NCBI GenBank assembly: GCA_017413675.1
Contig: JAFPSR010000045.1
Span: 1 to 18,593, forward strand
From: Clostridia bacterium
Lineage (GTDB): Bacteria > Bacillota_A > Clostridia > Christensenellales > UBA1750
Direction: 5' to 3'
DNA length: 18,593 bases
The notes under the pieces are model-generated. The model did no database searches. It was not told the DNA's origin and worked only from the letters and a program-made list of their open reading frames with translations. Of the stretch, positions 1 to 6,878 are shown one piece after another. Position 1 is the first letter of the stretch, and every line of letters starts with the position of its first letter. A program made the translations under genes and the position numbers.

Positions 1-135
1 GACCTTTCAACCTCCGCAATCCGGCTTCCTTCGGATTCCACCTCCCGGTGGACACCCTTGCCTTCGGCTAACGGTTCCTACTACCGAGCCCGTAGTGGAC
101 TTTCACCACCAAGTTGTCGCCCATGCCGGGCGCAC
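1..135 (-). mobile_element. Group II intron, 5' end (partial, domain I)
   Basis: Read on the minus strand, the sequence from 135 downward begins GUGCGCCCGGCAUGGG, the consensus 5' start of bacterial group II introns. It continues with other conserved domain I strings: GUGAAAGUCC, CGAAGGCAAGGGUGUCC and GGAAUCCGAAGGAAGC. Only the first 135 nt are present; the rest of the ribozyme and any reverse transcriptase ORF lie beyond the left edge. The intron begins five bases after a terminator hairpin and in the same orientation as the transcript. That insertion preference is known for group IIC introns, so class IIC is inferred from the site. The ribozyme class itself cannot be checked from this fragment. 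I am confident of the group II identity and less sure of the class. Confidence 0.85.
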
Positions 136-175
136 GAGAAAGAGTGCTTCCGTCCTCTCCGGGCGGAAGCACTCT
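136..175 (-). terminator. Intrinsic terminator of the XRE/S24 gene, interrupted by the intron
   Basis: On the minus strand, AGAGTGCTTCCG (175-164) and CGGAAGCACTCT (152-141) form a perfect 12-bp stem with an 11-nt loop. It is followed by TTCTC and then immediately by the intron's GTGCG. It lies about 85 nt after the stop codon of the S24-like regulator gene. The natural U-tract has probably been interrupted by the intron, so termination may now be weaker. Confidence 0.8.
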
Positions 176-260
176 GTGGTATTTTGGTTTTTTCGAGTAG
201 GTCGGTTCGATTTTTGGGGCATGCAGCTCTTTGCCCGGATGCTCCCACAAAATTTGGAAG

Positions 261-962
261 TCATAGAATGTCGGACTCAATCCGCGCTGCCCTTCCCATA
301 AAGACCAGGGATTTACTGTCTGCCACCTGCGCATGCGCTTCAAAAAGGTCGTACCAATGCAGAAGCACCTTGTTCCCGTCCTGGACATTCACTTTGCGCA
401 GGATCAGGGAGTCTCCGGATTTCATCAGCATGATCTTCCCGTGCACGGGCTGGGATGCCGGCAAAAGAAGGACATAGTCCCCTTTGCGGATATGATACCC
501 GTGCATATCCGAATCCTGGGTCTGGAAATAGAATACCTTCTCCGGATTGCTGCCGAAGATTTTGCCGTCCGTTAAGGCAACCATACGGCGGGATACCGTC
601 TTCCCCTTACCATCCAGTACAGGAAGACCCCGGACATTCCCGGACAAAGCTTCCTTCCAGGCATCGGACACGGGCCCCTGCGGTGCCTTGGGGGCGGGTG
701 CAGTCCTGGAGGCAAACCGGGTGCTGCGCACGCCGGGCTGCACCTCATGGGGTGTCTCCCGGGCTTCCATGTTTTCAAACAGTTCCGTCTTGCTGCCCAT
801 GATTTTCAGGATGCGGGTAGCCGCTTCATCATTGATGATCCGGGTGCCTGCTTCCACTTCGATAATATATTTTTCCGAAACCCCGCTCTTCTTGGCCAGC
901 TGTTTGGGGGTCATTTTTGCCTTAACCCTCTCTTGCCGGATCATATCACCCAGTCTGGACAT
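261..962 (-). CDS. XRE-family transcriptional regulator with S24/LexA-like C-terminal domain
   Basis: A 233-aa protein. Residues 4-58 form an XRE/Cro-type helix-turn-helix (MSRLGDMIRQERVKAKM then QLAKKSGVSEKYIIEVEAG). A Pro/Ala-rich linker (about 80-97) leads to a C-terminal region (about 125-232) that resembles the S24 fold of LexA/CI-type repressors: SDMHGYHIRKGDYVLLLP, then GKIMLMKSGDSLILRKV. The usual Ser-Met nucleophile motif reads S151-D152-M153 here, and the catalytic lysine is uncertain (K190 is nearest), so self-cleavage is doubtful. The start at 962 was chosen over an upstream ATG at 1016 because GGAGGT sits just before it. The gene is transcribed away from the scaffold/GGGtGRT operon and could regulate it and itself; that is inference from position only. 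Confidence 0.8.
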   Translation of the reverse strand: MSRLGDMIRQERVKAKMTPKQLAKKSGVSEKYIIEVEAGTRIINDEAATRILKIMGSKTELFENMEARETPHEVQPGVRSTRFASRTAPAPKAPQGPVSDAWKEALSGNVRGLPVLDGKGKTVSRRMVALTDGKIFGSNPEKVFYFQTQDSDMHGYHIRKGDYVLLLPASQPVHGKIMLMKSGDSLILRKVNVQDGNKVLLHWYDLFEAHAQVADSKSLVFMGRAARIESDIL

Positions 963-989
963 ACCGATACCTCCGCATTTAGTGATTCC

Positions 990-998
990 ATTATACCA
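990..998 (-). promoter_or_regulatory. Extended -10 promoter for the XRE/S24 gene
   Basis: On the minus strand the sequence reads TGG-TATAAT, a perfect -10 box (995-990) with an extended TGn element. No good -35 box is visible at the right distance (TGTTGC is the nearest). The predicted start of transcription is about 20 nt before the ATG at 962. It faces away from the scaffold promoter. Confidence 0.6.
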
Positions 999-1049
999 AA
1001 CCCGTATTATTCGCAACAGCTTTCTTTCTTTTTTTCACAGTGTTTACTT

Positions 1050-1077
1050 TATGCTATTGCATAGGATATGATATACT
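1050..1077 (+). promoter_or_regulatory. Extended -10 promoter with embedded inverted repeat, scaffold/GGGtGRT operon
   Basis: TGA-TATACT (1069-1077) is an extended -10 element. The -35 region is poor (TTATGC at 17 bp). Within the spacer lies the palindrome TATGC-TATT-GCATA (1050-1063), a plausible operator that would block polymerase. The divergent XRE/S24 regulator is the obvious candidate binder, but nothing in the sequence proves it. Confidence 0.5.
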
Positions 1078-1123
1078 TAAGAAGTCAATTCCAGACTACA
1101 ATCCTGTTAAGGAGGATCATCAA

Positions 1124-1816
1124 ATGCAATATTCCCGCGATGTGGAAGAAATGGTATGTGTTGCCAAGGGTCCAAACCATGGCCCGGCTCCCATTCCCGA
1201 AGAAGGAAAATGGGTTCAGGCAAAGGAAATTAAAGACATCTCCGGTTTAACCCATGGTATCGGCTGGTGCGCACCGCAGCAGGGCGCCTGCAAGCTGACC
1301 TTGAACGTAAAGGACGGCATCATCCAGGAAGCCCTCGTAGAAACCCTGGGCTGCTCCGGTATGACCCATTCCGCCGCCATGGCCGCCGAAATTCTCGCCG
1401 GCAAGACGCTGCTGGAAGCCCTGAATACCGACCTGGTCTGCGACGCAATCAACGTTGCCATGCGTGAATTGTTCCTGCAGATCGTATACGGCCGTACCCA
1501 GTCCGCTTTCTCCGAGAACGGCCTGCCCATCGGCGCCGGTGTGGAAGACCTCGGCAAGGGTCTGCGCAGCCAGATCGGCACCATGTACTCCACCAAACTG
1601 AAGGGTGTCCGTTATCTCGAAATGGCAGAAGGCTATGTCCTGAACATCGGCCTGGATGCCAACAACGAAGTCATCGGATACAAGTTCGTTAATCTCGGCA
1701 AAATGATGGATGCCATCAAGGCCGGTACTGATCCCAAGGAAGCCTTTGAGAAAAATGTCGGAACCTATGGCCGCTTTGATGAGGCGGTGCAGGTAATTGA
1801 TCCGCGCCACCAATAA
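1124..1816 (+). CDS. NifU-N/IscU-like iron-sulfur cluster assembly scaffold protein
   Basis: A 230-aa protein, longer than a typical stand-alone IscU (about 130-150 aa). The segment at residues 76-97, GCSGMTHSAAMAAEILAGKT, matches the GC...SS...TE...GKT signature around the second cluster-ligand Cys of NifU/IscU scaffolds. Other cysteines are C12, C49, C56, C77 and C106; C49 and C106 are candidates for the remaining ligands. The tail after about 150 is not explained by the scaffold fold. The start at 1124 is supported by AAGGAGG at 1109-1115; an in-frame ATG at 1040 lies upstream of the predicted -10 box. The next gene begins 18 bp downstream, so the two are co-transcribed. Family membership is seen in the motifs. 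A role in building or delivering Fe-S clusters is inference, and the client is unknown. Confidence 0.8.
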   Translation: MQYSRDVEEMVCVAKGPNHGPAPIPEEGKWVQAKEIKDISGLTHGIGWCAPQQGACKLTLNVKDGIIQEALVETLGCSGMTHSAAMAAEILAGKTLLEALNTDLVCDAINVAMRELFLQIVYGRTQSAFSENGLPIGAGVEDLGKGLRSQIGTMYSTKLKGVRYLEMAEGYVLNIGLDANNEVIGYKFVNLGKMMDAIKAGTDPKEAFEKNVGTYGRFDEAVQVIDPRHQ

Positions 1817-1834
1817 GCAGAGGGGGAAATAGTA

Positions 1835-2833
1835 ATGGTAACATTTGAAGGATATGAAAGACGCATTGACAAGATCAATGGCGTAATTAAGGAATACGGC
1901 ATTGCTTCCCTGGAAGAAGCCGATAAGATCTGTAAGGACAAAGGCATTGACGTCGGCGCTATCGTAAAAGGCGTACAGCCCATTGCTTTTGAGAACGCCA
2001 CCTGGGCCTATACCCTCGGCTGCGCCATCGCTCTGAAAAAGGGCTGTGTAAACGCCGCGGATGCAGCCGAAGCCATCGGCATCGGCCTGCAGGCCTTCTG
2101 TATCCCCGGTTCCGTCGCGGACCAGCGCAAAGTCGGTCTGGGCCACGGCAACCTGGGCGCCATGCTCCTGCGTGAGAACACCAAGTGCTTCGCTTTCCTG
2201 GCCGGCCATGAATCCTTTGCTGCCGCCGAAGGCGCCATCGGCATCGCACGTACCGCCAACAAGGTCCGTAAAGAGCCGCTGCGTGTCATCCTGAACGGTC
2301 TGGGCAAGGATGCCGCTTTCATCATCTCCCGTATCAACGGTTTCACCTATGTGCAGACCCAGTATGATTACTATACGGGCGAACTGAAGATCGTCAAGGA
2401 AACCCCGTATTCTGACGGCGACAAGGCCAAAGTCCGTGTTTACGGCGCGGATGATGTCAACGAAGGCGTTGCTATCATGCGTTACGAGCAGGTGGATGTT
2501 TCCATCACCGGCAACTCCACCAACCCCACCCGCTTCCAGCACCCCGTTGCCGGTACCTATAAGAAGTGGGCTACCGAGAATGGCAAGAATTACTTCTCCG
2601 TCGCTTCCGGCGGCGGCACCGGACGTACCCTGCATCCCGACAACATGGCTGCCGGCCCTGCCTCCTACGGCATGACCGATACCATGGGCCGTATGCATTC
2701 CGACGCCCAGTTTGCCGGTTCCTCTTCCGTTCCCGCTCACGTGGAAATGATGGGCCTGATCGGCATGGGCAACAACCCCATGGTCGGCGCCACCGTTGCC
2801 TGTGCAGTTGCAGTGGAAGAAGCACAGAAATAA
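1835..2833 (+). CDS. GGGtGRT family protein of unknown function
   Basis: A 332-aa protein carrying the motif that names its family, GGGTGRT, at residues 259-265, within a Gly/Met-rich C-terminal region that ends in a hydrophobic, helix-like stretch (VGATVACAVAVEEA). Other conserved-looking blocks are GLGHGNLGAMLLREN (101-115) and FLAGHESFAAAEGAIG (121-136). Cysteines are at 33, 63, 71, 89, 118 and 323. There is no signal peptide and no clear transmembrane segment, so it is probably cytoplasmic. The start ATG at 1835 has AGGGGG before it. By visual count, Arg codons are almost all CGT/CGC (one AGA, no CGG or AGG), like HU and GreA here and unlike the kinase gene, which suggests strong expression. 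The partner scaffold hints at a metal-cluster or redox role; no reaction can be assigned. Confidence 0.85.
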   Translation: MVTFEGYERRIDKINGVIKEYGIASLEEADKICKDKGIDVGAIVKGVQPIAFENATWAYTLGCAIALKKGCVNAADAAEAIGIGLQAFCIPGSVADQRKVGLGHGNLGAMLLRENTKCFAFLAGHESFAAAEGAIGIARTANKVRKEPLRVILNGLGKDAAFIISRINGFTYVQTQYDYYTGELKIVKETPYSDGDKAKVRVYGADDVNEGVAIMRYEQVDVSITGNSTNPTRFQHPVAGTYKKWATENGKNYFSVASGGGTGRTLHPDNMAAGPASYGMTDTMGRMHSDAQFAGSSSVPAHVEMMGLIGMGNNPMVGATVACAVAVEEAQK

Positions 2834-2862
2834 ACTCTCTTTTGAGAACCGTTCTATACACA

Positions 2863-2902
2863 GTCCTCTTTCCCTTTCCCGGGAAAGAGGACTTTTCCTT
2901 CT
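2863..2902 (+). terminator. Rho-independent terminator after the GGGtGRT gene
   Basis: GTCCTCTTTCCC (2863-2874) pairs perfectly with GGGAAAGAGGAC (2881-2892) around a 6-nt loop, followed by TTTTCCTTCTT. It starts 29 bp after the stop codon and separates the scaffold operon from the two-component genes. Confidence 0.9.
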
Positions 2903-3019
2903 TGGGAATCGATTCTGTTTCCTGATTCAGAGCATATGACCCGGAAACATTTCTGCGTGATTTTCATGACATATTATGTTAGGATCTAAACATGAAATAC
3001 CTGTCAGGAGAGAAACAAC

Positions 3020-3694
3020 ATGCGGCTCTTGTTTGCAGAGGATGAAAAATCCCTGTCCCGCGCAGTCTGCGCGATCCTGAAAAAGAATAACTATTCCGTG
3101 GATGCTGTCTATAACGGGCAGGATGCCCTGGATTATCTTAGGACTGAGAATTATGACGGGGTCATCCTGGATGTCATGATGCCGAAAGTCGACGGGTTTA
3201 CGGTGTTAAAACGCATGCGGGAAGAAGGCAACAGAACCCCGGTGCTCATGCTGACAGCCCGCTCCGAAATCGATGACAAGGTATATGGGCTGGATACCGG
3301 AGCCAACGATTATCTGACCAAGCCCTTTGATACCAAGGAACTGCTAGCCAGGATCCGTGTCATGACTCGGCAGACCCACGTCCAAACAGATGCCACCCTG
3401 ACTGTAGGAAATCTGACGCTGAACTGTGCGACCTATGACCTTACCGGTCCTTCCGGGAATTTCAAACTCGCCGGCAAAGAATTCCAGATGCTGGAAATGC
3501 TGATGCGCACTCCCAAACAATTGATCTCTTCGGATGCCTTTATGGACCGGATCTGGGGTTATGACAGTGAAACGGACCAGAATGTGGTCTGGGTTTATCT
3601 TTCCTACCTGCGCAAAAAGCTGGAAGCGGTCGGGGCCAATGTCCGGATCAAAGCACAGCGCGGCATTGGCTATTATCTGGAGGTGACTGAATGA
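3020..3694 (+). CDS. OmpR/PhoB-family response regulator
   Basis: A 224-aa DNA-binding response regulator. The receiver domain (1-118) has the acidic pocket E7-D8-E9, the phospho-acceptor D51 in ILDVMMP, the conserved T79 in LTA and K101 in LTKPF. The C-terminal half (about 125-224) is a winged helix of the OmpR/PhoB type, with LAGKEFQMLEMLM and the terminal RGIGYYLE hairpin. It should bind promoter DNA when phosphorylated by the kinase encoded immediately downstream, with which it overlaps by four bases (ATGA). An AGGAGA ribosome site precedes the ATG. The regulon cannot be read from the sequence. The neighbouring DUF1295 gene, on the same strand, is one possible target. Confidence 0.95.
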   Translation: MRLLFAEDEKSLSRAVCAILKKNNYSVDAVYNGQDALDYLRTENYDGVILDVMMPKVDGFTVLKRMREEGNRTPVLMLTARSEIDDKVYGLDTGANDYLTKPFDTKELLARIRVMTRQTHVQTDATLTVGNLTLNCATYDLTGPSGNFKLAGKEFQMLEMLMRTPKQLISSDAFMDRIWGYDSETDQNVVWVYLSYLRKKLEAVGANVRIKAQRGIGYYLEVTE

Positions 3695-4965
3695 TCCGGA
3701 AACTGCAGAGGAAATTTGTATGGGTCGCCATGCTGTCCCTGTTGATTGTTCTGACCCTCCTGGTTGGTTTGATCAACGGGCTGAATTACCGGAACCTCGT
3801 GAAGGAAGCCGATGAAACACTGGAAATGCTGGCGGACTTCAACGGCGATATGGATGACCTTTTCCCGGATGACTTTGAGGATGATTTCGATGACGATGAC
3901 GATGATAACGATTTCCGTTCGGGACGGAAAGAACTCCCCCCGGATTTTCGCGGGGAGCGCCGTTTCCAGGCCCGCTACTTTACGGTAGAACTCTCCGCTT
4001 CCGGGGAACTGGGATCTGTCAATACCCGGAAGATTGGCACCGTGGATGAGAAATCCGCCGTCGCCATGGCCTATATTGTTTCCGCAGGAAACAAAACAAG
4101 GGGATTTTACAGCGGCTACCGGTATGCCGGAATTCCCACAGATGACGGGACCCGCTGGCTGTTCCTGAACCGGGAAATGGAGCTTTCCACTTTCCGGAGT
4201 TTTCTATGGACAAGCATCGGGATTTCCTTTGGAGCATCCTTGCTGGTCCTCCTGCTCCTCATCCTTCTTTCTTCCCGGATTATCCGTCCCATCAGTGAAA
4301 GTTATGAAAAACAGAAACGGTTTATCACGGATGCCGGCCATGAGCTCAAAACACCCATCACGATCATCCGGGCAGATGCGGATGTCCTGGAAGAGGATTT
4401 GGGTGAAAATGAGTGGCTCCAGGATATCCGTTCCCAGACAGAACGTCTGGGGTCGCTGACCAATGACCTGATCTACCTTTCCCGTATGGAAGAAGACGGG
4501 ATAAAGATGCAGATGACGAGTTTCTCCCTTTCCGATGCCGTCATCGAAACTGCACAGCCTTTCCAGTCTGTTGCCATGACACAGAATAAAACGTTTTCGT
4601 TATCGGTAGAACCTCTTCTGACCCTTTACGGAGATGAAAAATCCATCCGGAAACTGGTTTCCATCCTCCTGGATAACGCCATGAAATACTCCCCAGAAAA
4701 CGGAGAAATCCATCTGACCCTTTCAAAGACAGCCAAACAGATTCATTTTTCCGTAACGAACACGGCAGAGCCGATGGAAAAAGGAAATCAGGACTGCCTC
4801 TTTGACCGCTTCTATCGGCAGGATTCCTCCAGGAATTCCGAAACCGGCGGATTTGGTCTGGGCTTATCCATTGCCCGGGCTGTTGTCCAGGTCCATAAAG
4901 GGAAAATCCATGCCTTTTCCTCTGACGGCTGTTCTCTGACCGTGGAAACAGTCTTTCTGGAATAA
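3691..4965 (+). CDS. Membrane sensor histidine kinase with acidic extracytoplasmic segment
   Basis: A 424-aa class I histidine kinase. TM1 is at about 8-30 and TM2 at about 170-194, which places residues 31-169 outside the membrane. Residues 53-74 are almost all Asp/Glu, including six Asp in a row (67-72). The cytoplasmic part has the H box DAGHELKTPITII with phospho-acceptor H217, an N box LLDNAMKYSPENG, an F box LFDRFYRQD and a G2 box GGFGLGLSIARAVV. The G1 box is degenerate (VTNTAEP in place of DxGxG), which is common in this subfamily. There is no clear HAMP domain; RIIRPISESYEKQKRF joins TM2 directly to HisKA. The start codon overlaps the response regulator stop, so the pair is translationally coupled. 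The acidic patch suggests sensing of divalent cations or cationic peptides, as in PhoQ, but this is inference. Confidence 0.93.
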   Translation: MIRKLQRKFVWVAMLSLLIVLTLLVGLINGLNYRNLVKEADETLEMLADFNGDMDDLFPDDFEDDFDDDDDDNDFRSGRKELPPDFRGERRFQARYFTVELSASGELGSVNTRKIGTVDEKSAVAMAYIVSAGNKTRGFYSGYRYAGIPTDDGTRWLFLNREMELSTFRSFLWTSIGISFGASLLVLLLLILLSSRIIRPISESYEKQKRFITDAGHELKTPITIIRADADVLEEDLGENEWLQDIRSQTERLGSLTNDLIYLSRMEEDGIKMQMTSFSLSDAVIETAQPFQSVAMTQNKTFSLSVEPLLTLYGDEKSIRKLVSILLDNAMKYSPENGEIHLTLSKTAKQIHFSVTNTAEPMEKGNQDCLFDRFYRQDSSRNSETGGFGLGLSIARAVVQVHKGKIHAFSSDGCSLTVETVFLE

Positions 4966-5003
4966 GGGAGCAACCTGTTCCCTGTTTCCGGTTTTTGTGT
5001 TTT
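4966..5003 (+). terminator. Weak intrinsic terminator after the histidine kinase gene
   Basis: GGGAGCA (4966-4972) and TGTTCCC (4976-4982) form a 7-bp stem with one G-U pair and a 3-nt loop, beginning right after the stop codon. An interrupted T-rich run follows, with TTTTTG and TTTTATTTA at 4992-5008. The stem is short, so readthrough into the DUF1295 gene is likely. Confidence 0.4.
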
Positions 5004-5042
5004 ATTTATCTGCATTGATCCAACATTTTTGAGGTCTGCTTT

Positions 5043-6005
5043 ATGAAAAAGATTTTGGGAACTGTTCTGACCGTCTGCCTTGTTCTTTCACTTCTTGTTC
5101 TGAGTTTTGTCCTGGATAACAGCACATTCAGCGAAAATCAGCAGCAAACCTTCCGGATTCTTCTTGTCGTCTGCCTGTGCGGCATTGTTTACTGTTTTAT
5201 TGCCGGGGAGATCACGCATAATTATTCCCAGATGGATAAACTCTGGAGCCTGCTCCCTGTAGCTTATCTTTGGATCATTGCCCTGCGGGATCCGGGCAAT
5301 GTACGCCTCCTCCTCTACGCACTCCTCGTTACGGCCTGGGGGATCCGTCTTACGGTCAATTTCGGCCGGAAGGGCGCTTACAGTCTGAAATTCTGGGAAG
5401 GGAACGAAGACTACCGTTGGGCGATTGTCCGTCGGCACCCTGTATTCAACCATAAACTTCTCTGGTCTGCCTTTAATCTTTTCTTTATCAGCGGATACCA
5501 GAACCTGCTTGTCCTTTCCATTTGCCTGCCTGCCGTAGCGTGCATGGGGTCTTCCCTTCCTTTGAGCTGGATCGATCTGCTTGCCGTTGTGCTGTCCCTG
5601 GCTTTCCTCATCCTGGAAACCGTTTCCGATGAATACATGTGGAAGTTCCAGCAGACCAAAAAAGAAATGCTGGAAAAGAAGGATTCCCTTTCTGACCTTC
5701 CAGAACCCTATGACCTTGGCTTTGCCACGCAGGGTCCGTGGTCGCGCATGCGCCATCCGAATTATCTGGGGGAACAGGGATTCTGGGTCAGCCTGTATCT
5801 GTTTGCCATAGGTGCCGGCGCCGCCGTCTACGGTATTTTCCACAGGACCCTCGCAGGTCCCCTTCTCCTGGTCCTTCTGTTTATCGGAAGTTCCACCTTG
5901 GGAGAAAAGATCTCTTCCGGGAAATATCCAAAGTACAAAGATTATATCGACCAAGTCTGCAAATATCTACCGCTTCGGAAATATACCCCGGATTCCCGTT
6001 CCTAA
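5043..6005 (+). CDS. DUF1295 / steroid 5-alpha-reductase-like integral membrane protein
   Basis: A 320-aa polytopic membrane protein with about eight or nine hydrophobic segments (roughly 5-24, 38-55, 68-81, 87-105, 141-161, 173-192, 246-264 and 268-284). The C-terminal signature is typical of DUF1295 and of isoprenylcysteine methyltransferase and steroid-reductase-like proteins: SRMRHPNYLGEQ at 234-245, and YPKYKDYIDQVCKYLP near the end, following GEKISSGK. Relatives of this fold use NAD(P)H or S-adenosylmethionine on lipid substrates, but bacterial DUF1295 proteins are mostly uncharacterised and no substrate can be assigned. GAGGT precedes the ATG at a good distance. The gene lies 77 bp after the kinase gene on the same strand and may be co-transcribed with the two-component genes. 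Confidence 0.85.
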   Translation: MKKILGTVLTVCLVLSLLVLSFVLDNSTFSENQQQTFRILLVVCLCGIVYCFIAGEITHNYSQMDKLWSLLPVAYLWIIALRDPGNVRLLLYALLVTAWGIRLTVNFGRKGAYSLKFWEGNEDYRWAIVRRHPVFNHKLLWSAFNLFFISGYQNLLVLSICLPAVACMGSSLPLSWIDLLAVVLSLAFLILETVSDEYMWKFQQTKKEMLEKKDSLSDLPEPYDLGFATQGPWSRMRHPNYLGEQGFWVSLYLFAIGAGAAVYGIFHRTLAGPLLLVLLFIGSSTLGEKISSGKYPKYKDYIDQVCKYLPLRKYTPDSRS

Positions 6006-6036
6006 GGCTCGATCTGACATTCAGGCATAAATGTGC

Positions 6037-6060
6037 GGCGGCAGGATGCTTCCTGCCGCC
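6037..6060. terminator. Strong hairpin between convergent genes, probable bidirectional terminator
   Basis: GGCGGCAGGA (6037-6046) and TCCTGCCGCC (6051-6060) form a perfect 10-bp GC-rich stem with a 4-nt loop. It lies between the convergent DUF1295 gene and the minus-strand membrane-protein gene. The tails (TTCTGGTATTTC on plus, GCACATTTATG on minus) are only moderately T-rich, so efficiency is uncertain. Confidence 0.6.
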
Positions 6061-6088
6061 TTCTGGTATTTCAATTCTGTGAAAGGAA

Positions 6089-6751
6089 TCATCCTTTCCC
6101 TTTCTGCAACCGGATCCCTTTTGCGATCTCCCGTACGGACAGGATCAGGACCAGGATCACGGTCCAGACTGCCGCGCCTGTGGCAGCTGTCAGGGGCAGA
6201 AGTTTCATATCCTTCCCGCCGGACTGGACCATGATGAGGGTATTCTGCAGGGTAAGGATGGAAACCAGCGCATCCATAAAATGGATTGTACGCAATAAAT
6301 GTACCAGGTTATCTGATGATTCCTTCTGTTTTTTCAGGTGCAGGGACGCCATAACCATTTTATAGGTCGTATATGCAGCCATCGCAATTGCCGGTACGAT
6401 GGTCAGCCTGACCGGGTTCAGCTGTTTGGCCAATAGGGAAATCGGGACAACCAGGCTGATATTTAAAAGCATGAGCAGGAACGAAACCGTAAAATATACC
6501 CGATTTCGGATCTCATCCGGACTGTTCCTGACATACATCCGTTTGCCAGAAAACACAATACTGCCGCGAAGAAGGATCAGAGCAAGATAGTAAGCACAGA
6601 TGGATCCGTACCAGAGGGAAGCATGATAGGCACCCAGGAAGACTTTGTATATGGCATAGATTACGGTCACAGCCAGGGAAAAGCCGGCGCCGAGAAACGT
6701 CTGAAAATCATATTCATTTTTCCATCGGTCAATCAGTTGCTTTGTTCTCAT
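6089..6751 (-). CDS. Hypothetical six-helix membrane protein
   Basis: I do not recognise this 220-aa protein. It has about six hydrophobic segments (about 19-39, 46-63, 86-106, 115-135, 155-175 and 184-206), with basic loops between them (GKRMYVRNSPDEIRNR, LHLKKQKESSDN) and a basic C-terminus (RLQKGKG). This is the layout of a small integral membrane protein with its ends in the cytoplasm. There are no catalytic or transport motifs. The start at 6751 (MRTKQL) was preferred over an in-frame GTG at 6817 because AGGACAGGA precedes it, whereas nothing like a ribosome site precedes the GTG. It is downstream of the epimerase gene on the same strand, 127 bp away, and could be the last gene of that operon. 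Confidence 0.7.
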   Translation of the reverse strand: MRTKQLIDRWKNEYDFQTFLGAGFSLAVTVIYAIYKVFLGAYHASLWYGSICAYYLALILLRGSIVFSGKRMYVRNSPDEIRNRVYFTVSFLLMLLNISLVVPISLLAKQLNPVRLTIVPAIAMAAYTTYKMVMASLHLKKQKESSDNLVHLLRTIHFMDALVSILTLQNTLIMVQSGGKDMKLLPLTAATGAAVWTVILVLILSVREIAKGIRLQKGKG

Positions 6752-6824
6752 AAATTCCTGTCCTGTCACTTTTTCCTTGGGTTCCTGGAGCCTGCATGTT
6801 CTTTGACGTACAACCACTTTTTAC

Positions 6825-6862
6825 ACGAAACAGGAGACACCTTCCGCTGCCTCCTGCTTCGT
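6825..6862. repeat. Long imperfect hairpin between the epimerase and membrane-protein genes
   Basis: ACGAAACAGGAG (6825-6836) and CTCCTGCTTCGT (6851-6862) form a 12-bp stem with one mismatch (C/A read on plus, a G-U pair in minus-strand RNA). The T-rich tail that would make a terminator lies on the plus-strand side (TTCCTTATTGATCTTTTT), although no plus-strand gene feeds into it. On the minus strand it follows the epimerase gene but lacks a U-tract. It may stabilise the 3' end of the sugar operon message or act as an attenuator before the membrane-protein gene. Confidence 0.5.
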
Positions 6863-6878
6863 TTCCTTATTGATCTTT

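Noticed and set aside
58..477. Plus-strand open frame at the left edge
   Set aside because: It crosses the group II intron, the terminator hairpin and the end of the regulator gene on the opposite strand, and has no coding signature.
1247..2740. 497-codon open frame on the minus strand
   Set aside because: It is antisense to the scaffold and GGGtGRT genes, whose families, ribosome sites and codon bias are clear. Its translation is a low-complexity Gly/Asp/His-rich shadow.
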